DNA of 64,000 nt, taken from the NCBI RefSeq assembly GCF_016623495.1, contig NZ_JAEHHL010000005.1, forward strand, positions 1 through 64,000, written 5' to 3'. Source of the stretch: Thermohalobaculum xanthum. GTDB lineage: Bacteria; Pseudomonadota; Alphaproteobacteria; Rhodobacterales; Rhodobacteraceae. Positions 7,970-17,390 of the stretch are shown here, in pieces. Each line of letters begins with the position of its first letter. The stretch's first letter is position 1. A program made the translations under genes and the position numbers. Under the pieces are notes generated by a model. The model saw nothing but the letters and a program-made list of their open reading frames with translations. It was not told where the DNA came from and searched no databases.

Positions 7970-8473
7970 ATGCGGGTGATTGGCTTCGATCCGGGGCTCA
8001 GGCGCACGGGCTGGGGCGTCGTGGATGTGACCGGCAGCAAGCTGGCCCATGTCGCAAATGGCTGTTGCGAGTCCGGCGAGGGCGATCTCGCGCTTCGGCT
8101 CGCGCGGCTGCATCGCGAGATCGAGCGCGTGATCGAGACCTTTGCGCCGGACTGTGCGGCCGTCGAGCATACCTTCGTCAACAAGGACGCGGCGGGAACG
8201 CTCAAGCTTGGCCAGGCGCGGGCCATCTCGCTGCTGGTGCCCGCTCAGCGTGGCATCCCCGTTGCGGAATACGCGCCGAACGCCGTCAAGAAGGCGGTCG
8301 TCGGGGTCGGCCATGCCGAAAAGGCGCAGATCCAGCACATGGTGCGGATGCTCTTGCCGGGCGTGCATTTCGGGAGCGCGGATGCCGCGGACGCGCTCGC
8401 GATCGCCATCTGCCACGCATGGAGCGCCGGGGCGGGCGCCCGGCTCGGCGCTGCGCTGGAGCGGCGGGCATGA
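7970..8473 (+). CDS. ruvC: crossover junction endodeoxyribonuclease RuvC
   Basis: A 167-residue Holliday junction resolvase. All four catalytic carboxylates of the family are present at the same numbers as in Escherichia coli: Asp7 (GFDPGL), Glu66 (VEHTF), Asp138 and Asp141 (SADAADALA). ATG 7970 is chosen over an ATG 30 bases upstream because it gives the canonical N-terminus MRVIGFDPG. The stop codon overlaps the ruvA start (ATGA). It acts with RuvAB to cut recombination junctions. Confidence 0.97.
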   Translation: MRVIGFDPGLRRTGWGVVDVTGSKLAHVANGCCESGEGDLALRLARLHREIERVIETFAPDCAAVEHTFVNKDAAGTLKLGQARAISLLVPAQRGIPVAEYAPNAVKKAVVGVGHAEKAQIQHMVRMLLPGVHFGSADAADALAIAICHAWSAGAGARLGAALERRA

Positions 8474-9165
8474 TCGGCAAGATCACGGGAAGGGTTGATT
8501 ACGTCGCCGAGGATCACGCCCTGATCGAGGCAGCGGGCGTGGGATACATCATCTTCTGTGCGCCCAACACCCTGGCGAGCCTGCCCGCGCCCGGCGAAGT
8601 GGCTGCACTCTATACAGAACTGGTGGTGCGCGAGGACCTGATGCAGCTCTACGGCTTCCGGTCGGTGGTCGAGCGCGAGTGGCATCGGCTGCTCACGTCC
8701 GTTCAGGGGGTGGGCGCAAAAGTGTCGCTCGCGATCCTGGGTACCCTCGGTCCCGACGGGGTGAGCCGTGCATTGGCGCTTGGCGATGCGGGCGCGATCC
8801 GCCGCGCGCCGGGGGTCGGGCCGAAGCTGGCGGCCCGCGTCGTGAACGAGCTCAAGGACAAGGCGCCCGCCGTGATGGCGCTGGGTGCAGGCCAGCGCGC
8901 CGTGGCTGGCCCGGTGTCGGGGGCATCGGCGCCTCCGTCGGCGGCCATGGCTGATGATCCGGGCGGCGCGCATGCCGTCGGCCCGGCGCCGGTCGAGGTC
9001 GCGGCCGACGCCAATGCCGTGGCCGATGCGCTTTCCGCACTGGTTAACCTTGGCTACGAACGGGGCGAGGCCGCCCGTGCGGTTGCAGAGGCATCGGAAG
9101 AAAGCGGCGCCGGTGCCGCGCACCTGATCAAGGCGGCCTTGAAGCGCCTTGCTCCTACCGCATAG
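8470..9165 (+). CDS. ruvA: Holliday junction DNA helicase subunit RuvA
   Basis: A 231-residue DNA-binding subunit that clamps four-way junctions. It starts [11 protein letters not shown] (OB-fold domain), carries helix-hairpin-helix segments [13 protein letters not shown] and [13 protein letters not shown] at about residues 78-120, a low-complexity Ala/Pro linker at about 137-177, and the C-terminal RuvB-contacting domain ([20 protein letters not shown]). It is slightly longer than the E. coli protein because of the linker. It is coupled to ruvC by a 4-base overlap. Confidence 0.97.
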   Translation: MIGKITGRVDYVAEDHALIEAAGVGYIIFCAPNTLASLPAPGEVAALYTELVVREDLMQLYGFRSVVEREWHRLLTSVQGVGAKVSLAILGTLGPDGVSRALALGDAGAIRRAPGVGPKLAARVVNELKDKAPAVMALGAGQRAVAGPVSGASAPPSAAMADDPGGAHAVGPAPVEVAADANAVADALSALVNLGYERGEAARAVAEASEESGAGAAHLIKAALKRLAPTA

Positions 9166-9175
9166 GCTCGGCGCG

Positions 9176-10222
9176 ATGGCGAACCCCGATCCGATCCTGC
9201 GCGCCGATCCGCAGCCCGACGATGCCGAGGCCGAGGCGCGAGCACTGCGGCCCCAATCGCTCGACGACTTCACCGGCCAGGCCGAAGCGCGCGCCAACTT
9301 GCGTGTCTTCATCGAGGCGGCGCGCCGGCGCGGGCAGGCGATGGATCACCTGCTGCTCTACGGGCCGCCGGGCCTCGGCAAGACCACGCTGGCGCAGATC
9401 GTGGCGCGCGAGCTGGGCGTGAATTTCCGCATGACCTCGGGCCCCGTGATCGCCAAGGCCGGGGATCTTGCGGCGGTGCTGACCAATCTCGAGCCGCGCG
9501 ACGTGCTGTTCATCGACGAGATCCACCGCCTCAGCCCCGTGGTCGAGGAAATTCTGTACCCCGCGATGGAGGATTTCGAACTCGACCTTGTCATCGGCGA
9601 GGGGCCTGCCGCCCGAACCGTGCGCATCGACCTTGCACCCTTCACGCTGATCGGTGCGACGACGCGTCTCGGGCTGCTGACGACACCGCTGCGCGACCGG
9701 TTCGGCATTCCGACCCGGCTCGAGTTCTACACGCATGACGAGCTTGCGCTGATCGTCGGCCGTGCCGCACGCATGATGGGCCTGACCGCCGAGGCCGACG
9801 GCGTCACCGAGATCGCGCGGCGCGCCCGCGGAACGCCGCGGATTGCCGGGCGCCTGCTGCGCCGCGTGGCCGATTTTGCGCTGGTCGAGACCGAGGGCCG
9901 GCTCACACGGGCGCTTGCGGACCGCGCTCTCGAGCGCCTCGGCGTCGATCACCTGGGGCTGGACGGCGCCGATCGGCGCTACCTCGGCACGATTGCCGAG
10001 CACTACGGGGGCGGGCCCGTCGGGGTCGAGACCATGGCGGCCGCCCTTTCCGAGGCGCGCGACGCGATCGAGGAGGTGATCGAACCCTTCCTGATGCAGG
10101 CGGGCCTTGTCGCGCGGACCCCGCGCGGGCGCATGCTCACCCGCGGCGCCTGGCGGCATCTTGGCCTGACGCCGCCCAAGTCAGCCGAGCAGGCGGGGCT
10201 GTTCGGGGATGCAGATGGCTGA
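9176..10222 (+). CDS. ruvB: Holliday junction branch migration ATPase RuvB
   Basis: A 348-residue AAA+ motor. Walker A GPPGLGKT is at residues 63-70, Walker B FIDEIH at about 112-117, sensor 1 GATTR, the arginine-finger region PLRDRFG, sensor 2 [15 protein letters not shown], and the C-terminal winged helix ([12 protein letters not shown]). ATG 9176 is chosen over 9149 because the upstream ATG would overlap ruvA and add an unlikely extension. A gene of unknown function starts inside its last codons. Confidence 0.97.
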   Translation: MANPDPILRADPQPDDAEAEARALRPQSLDDFTGQAEARANLRVFIEAARRRGQAMDHLLLYGPPGLGKTTLAQIVARELGVNFRMTSGPVIAKAGDLAAVLTNLEPRDVLFIDEIHRLSPVVEEILYPAMEDFELDLVIGEGPAARTVRIDLAPFTLIGATTRLGLLTTPLRDRFGIPTRLEFYTHDELALIVGRAARMMGLTAEADGVTEIARRARGTPRIAGRLLRRVADFALVETEGRLTRALADRALERLGVDHLGLDGADRRYLGTIAEHYGGGPVGVETMAAALSEARDAIEEVIEPFLMQAGLVARTPRGRMLTRGAWRHLGLTPPKSAEQAGLFGDADG

Positions 10223-10889
10223 GGCCACGCCGCCGGACAGTGCCGGCCGGATCGAGGCGCTTTTCACCCGCTCGGACGGCTCGTTCCGCTTTGCCCGGTG
10301 GGGCAGGCCGCTCGCCCCCATGGTCTACGGCACGAACGACGAGGGCATCCGCATTGTCGAGGAGGCACTCGCCTCGCTCGCCGGCTTGACCGGGCTCGCG
10401 ACCGCCGAACTCGACCCCGAGCTTGGCGCGAACTTCCTTGTCTTCTTCTGCCGCGACTGGGACGAACTGACCGAGGTGCCGAACCTCGCCAAGCTCATCC
10501 CCGATCTCGACCGTCTCGTCCCGACGCTGAGCGGCGCGGGCGCGAACCAGTATCGCATCTTCGGCTTCGACGGGACCGGTGCAATCCGGATCTGCATCAC
10601 GCTGATCCGCTATGACGACGATCTTCAGCAGGTCTCGGCGCAGACGCTTGCGGTGAGCCAGTGCCTGATGGGGCTCCTGCTCTGGTCCGACCGCGCCTTC
10701 GCGGCCGAGAGCCCGATCGCGCTCATCCAGGACACCGGGCGCTGCGTGGTCAAGCCCTGGTTCCAGGCGCTGATGCGCGCGGCCTATGACGCCGCCGTGC
10801 CCGCCGCCTCGGCCGACGCGGCGCTTGCGCTGCGTCTCGCGGCGCGGGTTATGCTGATCGAGCAGGCGGAGGGCAGCGGCGCGAGTTGA
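10215..10889 (+). CDS. conserved-looking protein of unknown function coupled to ruvB
   Basis: A 224-residue acidic cytoplasmic protein with no signal peptide or membrane segment, and no family I can name with confidence. Visible features are an [21 protein letters not shown] segment (two blocks) near the start, a central [12 protein letters not shown] and [20 protein letters not shown], and an Ala-rich C-terminal helix. The start overlaps the end of ruvB by 8 bases; ATG 10215 is preferred to ATG 10209 because GGGG then lies 6 bases upstream. The tight coupling implies co-expression with ruvCAB, but a role in recombination is not shown. Confidence 0.8.
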   Translation: MAEATPPDSAGRIEALFTRSDGSFRFARWGRPLAPMVYGTNDEGIRIVEEALASLAGLTGLATAELDPELGANFLVFFCRDWDELTEVPNLAKLIPDLDRLVPTLSGAGANQYRIFGFDGTGAIRICITLIRYDDDLQQVSAQTLAVSQCLMGLLLWSDRAFAAESPIALIQDTGRCVVKPWFQALMRAAYDAAVPAASADAALALRLAARVMLIEQAEGSGAS

Positions 10890-10896
10890 GCACGCC

Positions 10897-11319
10897 TCAC
10901 CGCGCGATGCCGAGCCCCTGTAGAGCCTCGCGGCAGCCTGGCGTCATGCCAGCCGCCTTCTCGTCGACGCAGGCCATGACGCGGCCGTCACCCGGCTCGA
11001 CCGCCCCGCAGGCGAGGGCGATCTCGTCGCCGCAGGCGCGCTCGACAATGGCGAAGCTGTTCGAGAGCGCCTCGAGCGGCCGCGGCGCGATGGCAAGCGC
11101 GGAGCCGCAGCGCGGGCTGAGCGCCGCCTCGTTCTGCGCGAGGCAACCAAGGAGCCGCCCCCCGCCGGGTGCGACCCCGGCGCAATGGGTGGTAATGTCG
11201 GTGCTGCAGCTGTTGAGCACCTCGACGATGCTGTCGCCGGCGCTGTCGTCGGCCCGGGCCGACAATGCCGCCACCAGAACCAGCGTCGCCGCGCCCGCGA
11301 TACGGCCATACCCCGCCAT
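10897..11319 (-). CDS. secreted protein with two GLG1-like four-cysteine repeats
   Basis: A 140-residue protein with a Sec signal peptide ending near ALSARA (residues 18-23). The mature part contains two repeats, each with four cysteines at identical spacing: Cys38, 46, 59, 71 and Cys96, 104, 117, 129 (intervals 8, 13, 12 in both). The repeat pattern C-x-x-D/E-I-x3-C, then P-G-x-G-R and a C-terminal C-x2-A-L resembles the cysteine-rich GLG1 repeat first described in a Golgi glycoprotein. Four disulfides in the periplasm are expected. ATG 11319 has a GGAGGAGAG ribosome binding site. It converges on the gene after ruvB and diverges from ybgC. Function unknown. Confidence 0.8.
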   Translation of the reverse strand: MAGYGRIAGAATLVLVAALSARADDSAGDSIVEVLNSCSTDITTHCAGVAPGGGRLLGCLAQNEAALSPRCGSALAIAPRPLEALSNSFAIVERACGDEIALACGAVEPGDGRVMACVDEKAAGMTPGCREALQGLGIAR

Positions 11320-11410
11320 TCTCTCCTCCCCCGTCCGTTTCGTTGGCGGAGGATGACAAGTCGGGCGCGCGCCCGCAAGATGCCGGCCGACCCCGAGGAG
11401 GCCCGTTGCG

Positions 11411-11809
11411 ATGCCCCACAGCATGACCGTCCGCGTCTACTACGAGGACACCGACCTTGCCGGTGTCGTCTATTACGCGAATTACCTGCGTTTCATCGAG
11501 CGTGGCCGGACCGAGGCATTGCGTGCAGCCGGCGTCGATCAGGGGCGCCTCAAGGCCGAGGATGGCGCCGTTTTCGTGGTGCGCCGGATCGAGGCGGACT
11601 ATCTCGCGCCAGCGAAGTTCGACGACATGCTTGCGGTCGCGACGCGGGTCGAGGCGATGACCGGCGCCACCGTGACCATGGCGCAGGAGGTGGCGCGCGA
11701 CGGCGTGATTCTCTTCCGCGCGCGGGTTGTGATCGCATGCATGGGAACCGATGGGCGCCCGAGACGTTTGCCGGGGGTGGTTCGAGAGGCGCTCGCACCG
11801 CACGGCTGA
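11411..11809 (+). CDS. ybgC: YbgC family acyl-CoA thioesterase of the tol-pal cluster
   Basis: A 132-residue hot-dog fold thioesterase. The active-site segment YYEDTDLAGVVYYANYL is at residues 10-26, with the catalytic Asp at about 15, followed by RFIERGRTEAL. YbgC proteins hydrolyse short-chain or acyl-CoA/ACP esters at the inner membrane and are a constant companion of tolQRAB-pal. Here a 219-base gap separates it from tolQ, so the Tol genes may have their own promoter. It is divergent from the cysteine-repeat gene with only 91 bases between. Confidence 0.93.
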   Translation: MPHSMTVRVYYEDTDLAGVVYYANYLRFIERGRTEALRAAGVDQGRLKAEDGAVFVVRRIEADYLAPAKFDDMLAVATRVEAMTGATVTMAQEVARDGVILFRARVVIACMGTDGRPRRLPGVVREALAPHG

Positions 11810-11842
11810 AGGCCGGGGAACGCGTAACCGTTCAAGGTTGGG

Positions 11843-11926
11843 ACGCATTGCATGCGTGCTCTTGCCAATATGGTGGGTCGCCCCCTAAATCCCTCGAAAT
11901 TTCGGCCAGATTCGCGCATAAATGCG
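11843..11926. promoter_or_regulatory. two CGCAT/ATGCG palindromes upstream of tolQ
   Basis: ACGCAT-TGC-ATGCGT lies at 11843-11857 and a second copy of the same half-sites, CGCAT-AA-ATGCG, lies at 11915-11926. Both are in the 219-base gap between ybgC and tolQ, with centres about 70 bases apart. They may be paired operator sites. No regulator can be named from the sequence. Confidence 0.4.
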
Positions 11927-12028
11927 TGAGACAAAAAAGAGATGGCAAGGCCACCGCCACGGAGGCGGGGGTCGACCGCAAACAAGGCAGCCGCGCGCGC
12001 GCGGATCGAGAGCAGGGCAGAGAAAATC

Positions 12029-12799
12029 ATGGATGTACTTGGCCTCAGCACTGCGGCCATTGGCCTGGTGCAGTCGGCGGCCACAGAGGCGCCGTTGGGT
12101 CTTCCGGCGGCGGGGGAAGTCGATTTCTCGGCGTGGAGCCTCTTCCTGCGCGCGACCGTCGTCGTGCAGGTGGTGATGATCCTCCTCGTGCTCGTGTCGT
12201 TCTGGTCGTGGGCAATCATCTTCGACAAGACCATCCAGTTCGGCCGGCTGCGCCGGATGGTGGCGCAGTTCGAGGGCGACTTCTGGTCCGGCCAGCCGCT
12301 CGAGGAGCTGTTCGACCGCATCGGTCAGCGCGCGCGCTCGCCGATCGAGCGCGTCTTCGTTGCCGGAATGACGGAGTGGAACCGGTCGGTCCGCAAGGTC
12401 GGCGGGATGATGCCCGGCACGCAGCAGCGGGTCGAGCGGGCGATGGATGTCGCAATCGCGCGCGAGTCCGAGGAAATCACGAAACGCCTGCCGTTCCTTG
12501 CGACCGTCGGTTCGGTCTCGCCTTTCGTCGGGCTTTTCGGCACGGTCTGGGGCATCAAGCACAGCTTCGAATCGATCGCGATGCAGCAGTCGACAAACCT
12601 CGCCGTCGTGGCGCCCGGCATTGCCGAGGCGTTGTTCGCGACCGCGCTTGGCCTGCTGGCGGCGATCCCGGCGGTGGTGGCCTACAACCGTCTTCAGGCG
12701 GACGCCGACCGGCTGACCGGCGGGCTCGAGAACTTCGCGGACGAGTTCTCGACCATCCTGGGCCGGCAGCTCGACCGGCAGAGCGGCGGGGAGGCCTGA
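12029..12799 (+). CDS. tolQ: TolQ proton-channel subunit of the Tol-Pal system
   Basis: A 256-residue MotA/TolQ/ExbB family protein with three membrane segments: about residues 39-62 (VVQVVMILLVLVSFWSW), and two in the second half around FVGLFGTVWGI and LFATALGLLAAIPAVVAYN. The cytoplasmic loop between the first and second helix is of normal size. It forms the stator channel with TolR that energises TolA for outer-membrane constriction. ATG 12029 is chosen because the upstream in-frame extension is strongly basic and unlike the family. tolR follows one base after the stop. Confidence 0.95.
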   Translation: MDVLGLSTAAIGLVQSAATEAPLGLPAAGEVDFSAWSLFLRATVVVQVVMILLVLVSFWSWAIIFDKTIQFGRLRRMVAQFEGDFWSGQPLEELFDRIGQRARSPIERVFVAGMTEWNRSVRKVGGMMPGTQQRVERAMDVAIARESEEITKRLPFLATVGSVSPFVGLFGTVWGIKHSFESIAMQQSTNLAVVAPGIAEALFATALGLLAAIPAVVAYNRLQADADRLTGGLENFADEFSTILGRQLDRQSGGEA

Positions 12800-12800
12800 G

Positions 12801-13253
12801 ATGGGTGCAGCAGTTCAGAAGTCGGGACGCGTGAGCCGCAGGGGCCGCGCACGCACGGCGCCGATGTCCGAGATCAACGTCACGCCCTTCGTCGACGTGA
12901 TGCTGGTTCTGCTCATCATCTTCATGGTGGCGGCGCCGCTGCTCACTGTCGGGGTGCCACTCGACCTGCCCAAGACGCAGGCGCAGAGCCTGCCCTCCGA
13001 GAACGAGCCGCCGCTGACAGTGAACCTTGACGGCGAGGGGCGCGTTTACATCCAGAAGACCGAGGTTTTGCCCGAGGAGCTGATCGTGCGCCTGGCGGCG
13101 ATCCAGGCCGAGCGGACGTCGGACAAGATCTACCTGCGCGCCGACCGGTCGCTCGACTACGGCCGGGTGATGCAGGTGATGGGTGCGTTGTCGGCCGGCG
13201 GTTTCGCGCGGGTGGCCCTCGTGACGGATCAAGCCGACCGCGGCGATCGGTAA
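12801..13253 (+). CDS. tolR: TolR stator subunit of the Tol-Pal system
   Basis: A 150-residue ExbD/TolR protein: a basic cytoplasmic N-terminus, the segment [20 protein letters not shown] with the proton-conducting Asp in the single transmembrane helix (about residues 23-42), then a periplasmic domain of the TolR type ([23 protein letters not shown]). The N-terminal extension before SEINVTPF is slightly long, as in other alphaproteobacteria. It works with TolQ, and tolA follows after a short gap. Confidence 0.95.
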   Translation: MGAAVQKSGRVSRRGRARTAPMSEINVTPFVDVMLVLLIIFMVAAPLLTVGVPLDLPKTQAQSLPSENEPPLTVNLDGEGRVYIQKTEVLPEELIVRLAAIQAERTSDKIYLRADRSLDYGRVMQVMGALSAGGFARVALVTDQADRGDR

Positions 13254-13298
13254 GGGAGTGTTGGCAGGCCCCTCTCGGGTGCCGCCACGGTGGAAAAG

Positions 13299-14450
13299 AT
13301 GCGAACCGGGACGATCATTTCGGGGACACTGCACGCGGGAGCGCTCATGCTCATCGTGTTCGGGGCCAATTTGTTCCCGTCGCGCGATCCCGTCACTCTG
13401 GTGATGGCGGATGTCGAGGTGATCGACGTGGCGCAGTTCGATGCCATGCTCTCGACCGAGCCCAATCGACCGGACGACAAGCCGAACGACCTGAACCAGC
13501 CGGAGGCCGACCGAGCCGCCGAGGTCGAGGCCGACAAGCAGGACCTGGCGATCACCCCGCCCGAGACGCCAACGCTGGCGAGCAAGACCGATGTTCCGGA
13601 AGGCGCGGCCGAGCGGCCCGAGATCACGCCGCCGCCCCGCGTGCGGGTGGTGCCGTCCGAGGCGCCGCGCATGACGATCGCGGATATTCCCATCCCGGAC
13701 TCGCTGCCAATTCCGCAGGCTCGCGAGCCCGAGAGCAAGCCGTCGACCGAGCCCGTGTCGGCCCTCGCCTCGGTGCCGTCGAAGATCCTGACGCCCGCAC
13801 CCGTGGCGCCGCGTCCGGTGACGCCCGAGCCCTCGCCCGACGCGGCCGAGGAGAAGCCCGAGGACAAGCCCGACCCGACCGCCGTGGCCGAGGCCTCGCA
13901 GCCCGACGCGCCGCTTGCGCCCGCGCCGCGCGAGGCGCGCCTTCCGGTCGCGCGTCCGGCGGACGTCGCGCGCGCGGCGCCCGCCACGGGCCCCGCCGAG
14001 GCGCCCGCCGAGAAGGTGGCCGAGAAGCCGAAGCCGGCCGAGGCGAAACCTGCGGAGAAGACTGCCGAGAAGCCGGCGGCGACCGACCCCAAGCCCTCGG
14101 GCGGCTCGAATTCGCGCTTTGCCGCGACCTTCAGCCAGGGGGAGAAGGACGCGCTGTCGCTCGCGCTGCGCAAGTACTTCACCTACAACGGCAATCGCGC
14201 CGATCGCAGCCTTCGCGTGACGCTGGCGATCGGGCTCGACGCCACTGGCCGCATCACGTCGGGGCCCGAGCTTCTGCGTGCCCAGGGCGGCGACGACGCG
14301 ACCCAGAGCGCGCTTTACCAGGCGGGCCGGCGTGCGCTCCTGCGTGCCATGAACGCGGGCGAGTTCGGGAAGCTCCCGGCCGACAAGTACGAGGTCTGGC
14401 GCCTCATCCACGTGACCTTCACACCGGAAGAAATCGGGTTTTCCTCATGA
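13299..14450 (+). CDS. tolA: TolA-like cell envelope integrity protein
   Basis: A 383-residue protein with an N-terminal membrane anchor (residues about 7-24, [20 protein letters not shown]), a long Pro/Ala/Glu/Lys-rich spacer at about 60-270, and a C-terminal TonB/TolA-like domain from about 280 ([30 protein letters not shown]). TolA spans the periplasm and links the TolQR motor to TolB and Pal. The spacer is Pro/Glu/Ala-rich and not the Lys/Ala-rich helix of E. coli TolA, as is common in alphaproteobacteria. A GTG at 13290 is a possible earlier start, but ATG 13299 gives the family N-terminus. Its stop overlaps the tolB start. Confidence 0.9.
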   Translation: MRTGTIISGTLHAGALMLIVFGANLFPSRDPVTLVMADVEVIDVAQFDAMLSTEPNRPDDKPNDLNQPEADRAAEVEADKQDLAITPPETPTLASKTDVPEGAAERPEITPPPRVRVVPSEAPRMTIADIPIPDSLPIPQAREPESKPSTEPVSALASVPSKILTPAPVAPRPVTPEPSPDAAEEKPEDKPDPTAVAEASQPDAPLAPAPREARLPVARPADVARAAPATGPAEAPAEKVAEKPKPAEAKPAEKTAEKPAATDPKPSGGSNSRFAATFSQGEKDALSLALRKYFTYNGNRADRSLRVTLAIGLDATGRITSGPELLRAQGGDDATQSALYQAGRRALLRAMNAGEFGKLPADKYEVWRLIHVTFTPEEIGFSS

Positions 14451-15820
14451 TCTCGTTGGTATCGCCCGCCTCGTGGCGGCCCTTCTCCCTGACGCACATC
14501 CGGCGCCTGTTCGCGCTCGGTGCGGTGCTCGCGCTCAGCGTGCTGATCACGGCGCCCCTTGCGCGAGCGCAGGGGACGCCGCTCGAGATCACCGTGGCGG
14601 GAGCCGAGTTCGAGCCGATGCCGATCGCGATCCAGCCGTTCCAGAGCGCGGATCCTTCGCTCACGTCGGTCGCGGCCGACATCGTGCAGGTGATCTCGGA
14701 CGACCTCGAGCGCTCGGGCCTCTTCAGGATCGTTCCGCGCGAGGCGCATGTCAGCCGCGCGGTTCCGTTCGACAGCATGCCGGCCTTCGCCGACTGGCGC
14801 GTGATCAATGCCGATGCCCTGGTGACGGGGCTCCTGGCGCGGGCCGAAGACGGGCGGCTGCGCGTGCAGTTCAGGGTCTTCGACACCCAGGGCGAAGAGC
14901 AGGTCGAGGGGCTGCAGCTTCTGTCGGCGCCCGAGGACTGGCGCCGCGTCGCGCACAAGGTCGCGGACGGCATCTATTCGCGCCTGACGGGCGAGGGGCC
15001 GTATTTCGACAGCCGCGTCGTCTTCGTCGACGAGACGGGCCCCAAGGGCGACCGCCGCAAGCGGATTGCCATCATGGACCAGGACGGCGCCAACCTGCGC
15101 TACCTGCCGGCAGAGGGGCTGGTCCTGACGCCGCGCTTTGCGCCCTCGGACCGCGCCATCCTTTACATCTCATATGACACGGGCGAGCCGCAGGTCTACC
15201 TGATGAGCCTCGACGGCGGTCAGCGCGAGCGGTTGGGGAACTTCCCCGGCATGACCTTTGCCCCGCGGTTCTCGCCTGACGGGTCGCAGGTCGTGCTCTC
15301 GCTGGCGCAGGACGGCAACACGGACATCTACGCGATGACCCTGGCGGGCCGCCAGATGCGCAGGTTGACGTCGCATCCGGGCATCGACACCGGGCCCTCG
15401 TTCTCGCCCGACGGGACGCAGATCGTGTTCGAGTCCGACCGCGGCGGGAGCCAGCAACTCTACATCATGTCGAACGCGGGCGGCGAGCCGCGCCGGATCA
15501 GCTTCGGCCGCGGCAGCTACGGCACCCCGGTCTGGTCGCCGCGGGGCGATCTTATCGCCTTCACCAAGATCCTCGGCGGCCGGTTCCATATCGGCGTGAT
15601 GCGCACCGATGGTTCGGACGAGCGGTTGCTCACGTCGAGCTTCCTCGATGAGGGGCCGACCTGGTCGCCGAACGGCCGGGTGCTGATGTTCTTCCGCGAG
15701 AGCCCTGGCCAGTCCGGTAGCGCCCAGATGATGTCGATCGACATCACGGGGCGAAACCTTCGCGTCGTCCCGACGCCGAACGCGGCGTCAGATCCCGCGT
15801 GGTCGCCACTCAGGCGATAG
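14447..15820 (+). CDS. tolB: Tol-Pal system protein TolB
   Basis: A 457-residue periplasmic protein with a signal peptide ending near LITAPLARA (about residue 41), an N-terminal domain containing [19 protein letters not shown], and a six-bladed beta-propeller with the repeating FSPDG motif ([50 protein letters not shown]). TolB binds Pal and TolA. The signal peptide is long because of the coupled start, ATGA with tolA. An internal ATG could be used, but none gives a better signal sequence. Confidence 0.96.
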   Translation: MISLVSPASWRPFSLTHIRRLFALGAVLALSVLITAPLARAQGTPLEITVAGAEFEPMPIAIQPFQSADPSLTSVAADIVQVISDDLERSGLFRIVPREAHVSRAVPFDSMPAFADWRVINADALVTGLLARAEDGRLRVQFRVFDTQGEEQVEGLQLLSAPEDWRRVAHKVADGIYSRLTGEGPYFDSRVVFVDETGPKGDRRKRIAIMDQDGANLRYLPAEGLVLTPRFAPSDRAILYISYDTGEPQVYLMSLDGGQRERLGNFPGMTFAPRFSPDGSQVVLSLAQDGNTDIYAMTLAGRQMRRLTSHPGIDTGPSFSPDGTQIVFESDRGGSQQLYIMSNAGGEPRRISFGRGSYGTPVWSPRGDLIAFTKILGGRFHIGVMRTDGSDERLLTSSFLDEGPTWSPNGRVLMFFRESPGQSGSAQMMSIDITGRNLRVVPTPNAASDPAWSPLRR

Positions 15821-15938
15821 GGGAATTCTTCCGCGCCACGTCGCGCCCGGGTTGCGGGGCGTCGGGGTGCGGGCGATAGTGCGCGCCGGGGCGTGGTTGC
15901 CACGGCGCAAATCCGGCTTCGAAAAGGAGATAAGCCAG

Positions 15939-16436
15939 ATGAAGATCAAAGCAGTCGCGGCCCTCGGCCTTGTGGCCCTGCTCGCGGCCTGTGCGGGCGA
16001 TGATGCGGTCGATGCCTCGGCCGGTGCAGGCGCGGGCGGTGCCGGCGTCGCGGGTCAGCCTGACCCCAGCACGATCGCCTATTTCAACCAGGTCGTGGGT
16101 GACCGGGTATTCTTCGCGTTCGACAGCTCCGAGATCGATTCCCAGGCACAGGCGACGCTGGCGCAGCAGGCCCAGTGGTTCCGGAACAACCCGGCCGCCA
16201 CGGCGACCATCGAGGGTCACACCGACGAGCGCGGCACGCGTGACTACAACCTTGCGCTCGGCGCCCGCCGTGCCAACGCGGCCCGCGCATTCCTGATCTC
16301 GCAGGGCGTGCAGGCGGACCGTCTTCGCACCGTGAGCTATGGCAAGGAGCGGCCGGTTGCGCTGTGCTCGGACGAGAGCTGCTGGGCGCAGAACCGCCGT
16401 GCGGTCAGCGTCGTCGTGGGTGCGCCCACCAGCTGA
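15939..16436 (+). CDS. pal: peptidoglycan-associated lipoprotein Pal
   Basis: A 165-residue outer-membrane lipoprotein. The lipobox LAAC places the lipidated Cys at residue 18. A Gly/Ala-rich linker follows, and then the OmpA_C peptidoglycan-binding domain with VFFAFDSSEID and GHTDERGTRDYNLALGARRANA (two blocks). ATG 15939 has an AAGGAGA ribosome binding site; the longer open frame upstream would destroy the signal peptide. It tethers the outer membrane to the cell wall and is the target of TolB. Confidence 0.97.
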   Translation: MKIKAVAALGLVALLAACAGDDAVDASAGAGAGGAGVAGQPDPSTIAYFNQVVGDRVFFAFDSSEIDSQAQATLAQQAQWFRNNPAATATIEGHTDERGTRDYNLALGARRANAARAFLISQGVQADRLRTVSYGKERPVALCSDESCWAQNRRAVSVVVGAPTS

Positions 16437-16450
16437 GCCGGATCCGGCAG

Positions 16451-16482
16451 GTTCGGGCGGGGGTGATGGCCTCCGCCCGAAC
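16451..16482 (+). terminator. pal-cpoB intergenic hairpin
   Basis: GTTCGGGCGG at 16451-16460 pairs perfectly with CCGCCCGAAC at 16473-16482 across a 12-base loop. There is no T tract, so it is more likely an attenuator or an mRNA-stabilising structure that lets pal be expressed above cpoB than a full terminator. Confidence 0.4.
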
Positions 16483-16504
16483 GTATCGAAAGGGAGACGA
16501 CAGA

Positions 16505-17389
16505 ATGCGTCCGACGAACTCCGCCCGGCCCGCACGCAGCGCCGTGAGGTTCTCCGCGCTTGCCGCCTTGATACTGACGACGTCTCTCGGCGGGGTGGCG
16601 GTGGCGCAGTCCTGGTCGGCCGCTCAGCCTTCTGCCGACGATCTGCGCTACCGCCTGAGCGTGATCGACGCCGAGGTGCAGCAGCTCAAGGCGCAGATCG
16701 GGGGCGCAGGCGTATCGAGTGGCGGCGGTACCGTGCCGGCAAGTGGCGACGCGCTCGTGCGGATCCAGAGGCTCGAGGCCGAGATCAGCCGCCTCACGGG
16801 CCAGGTCGAGGAACTCCGCTTCCGCATCGACCAGGTCTCGAATGATTCGACGCGCCGCTTTGGTGACATCGAGTTCCGCCTGACCGAGCTTGAAGGTGGC
16901 GATATCTCGGCCCTGGGTCAGACGCCGCCCGTTGGCGGCGCGCCTGCGACCGTCGGGACCAGCGACCCGGGCACGCAGCTCGCCACGACCGGTCCCGAGG
17001 TATCGGTGTCCGAGCGCAGCGACCTCGACCGGGCAATCCGTGATGTCCAGCAGGGACGCTTCGACCAGGCCGAGGACAGGCTGCGCCGCTTCCTCAACGA
17101 TTATCCCAGAAGCCCGCTCGAGAGCGAGGCTCAGTTCTGGATGGGTGAAAGCCAGTTCGTCCGTGGCGCGTTCCAGGAGGCTGCACGCAGCTATCTGGGC
17201 GGCTACGAAGTCGACCGCCAGGGCCCGCTGGCGGCGCGCAACCTCGTGAAACTGGGCGTCACGCTGGGACGCCTTGGGCAGGTCCGCGAGGCCTGCCTGA
17301 CGCTCAACGAGGTGAGCAACCAGTTCTCAAGCGACAGCCGCGCGGTCGGCGAGGCCCAGGCCGAGGCGCAGCGGCTCGGCTGCAGCTAA
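16505..17389 (+). CDS. cpoB: CpoB (YbgF) division coordinator of the tol-pal operon
   Basis: A 294-residue periplasmic protein: a signal peptide ending near GGVAVAQ (about residue 35), an N-terminal coiled coil with heptad pattern (DLRYRLSVIDAEVQQLKAQI and RIQRLEAEISRLTGQVEEL) that in relatives forms a trimer, a linker, and C-terminal TPR repeats beginning at about residue 175 (DRAIRDVQQGRFDQAEDRL, FLNDYPRSPLESEAQFWMGE). CpoB coordinates peptidoglycan synthesis with outer-membrane constriction. ATG 16505 has an AGGGAGA ribosome binding site; an in-frame ATG 39 bases upstream is less likely. Confidence 0.93.
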   Translation: MRPTNSARPARSAVRFSALAALILTTSLGGVAVAQSWSAAQPSADDLRYRLSVIDAEVQQLKAQIGGAGVSSGGGTVPASGDALVRIQRLEAEISRLTGQVEELRFRIDQVSNDSTRRFGDIEFRLTELEGGDISALGQTPPVGGAPATVGTSDPGTQLATTGPEVSVSERSDLDRAIRDVQQGRFDQAEDRLRRFLNDYPRSPLESEAQFWMGESQFVRGAFQEAARSYLGGYEVDRQGPLAARNLVKLGVTLGRLGQVREACLTLNEVSNQFSSDSRAVGEAQAEAQRLGCS

Positions 17390-17390
17390 G

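Noticed and set aside
12555-14411. Minus-strand open frame opposite tolQ to tolA
   Set aside because: Antisense shadow in GC-rich Ala/Pro/Glu codons of tolA; no domain.
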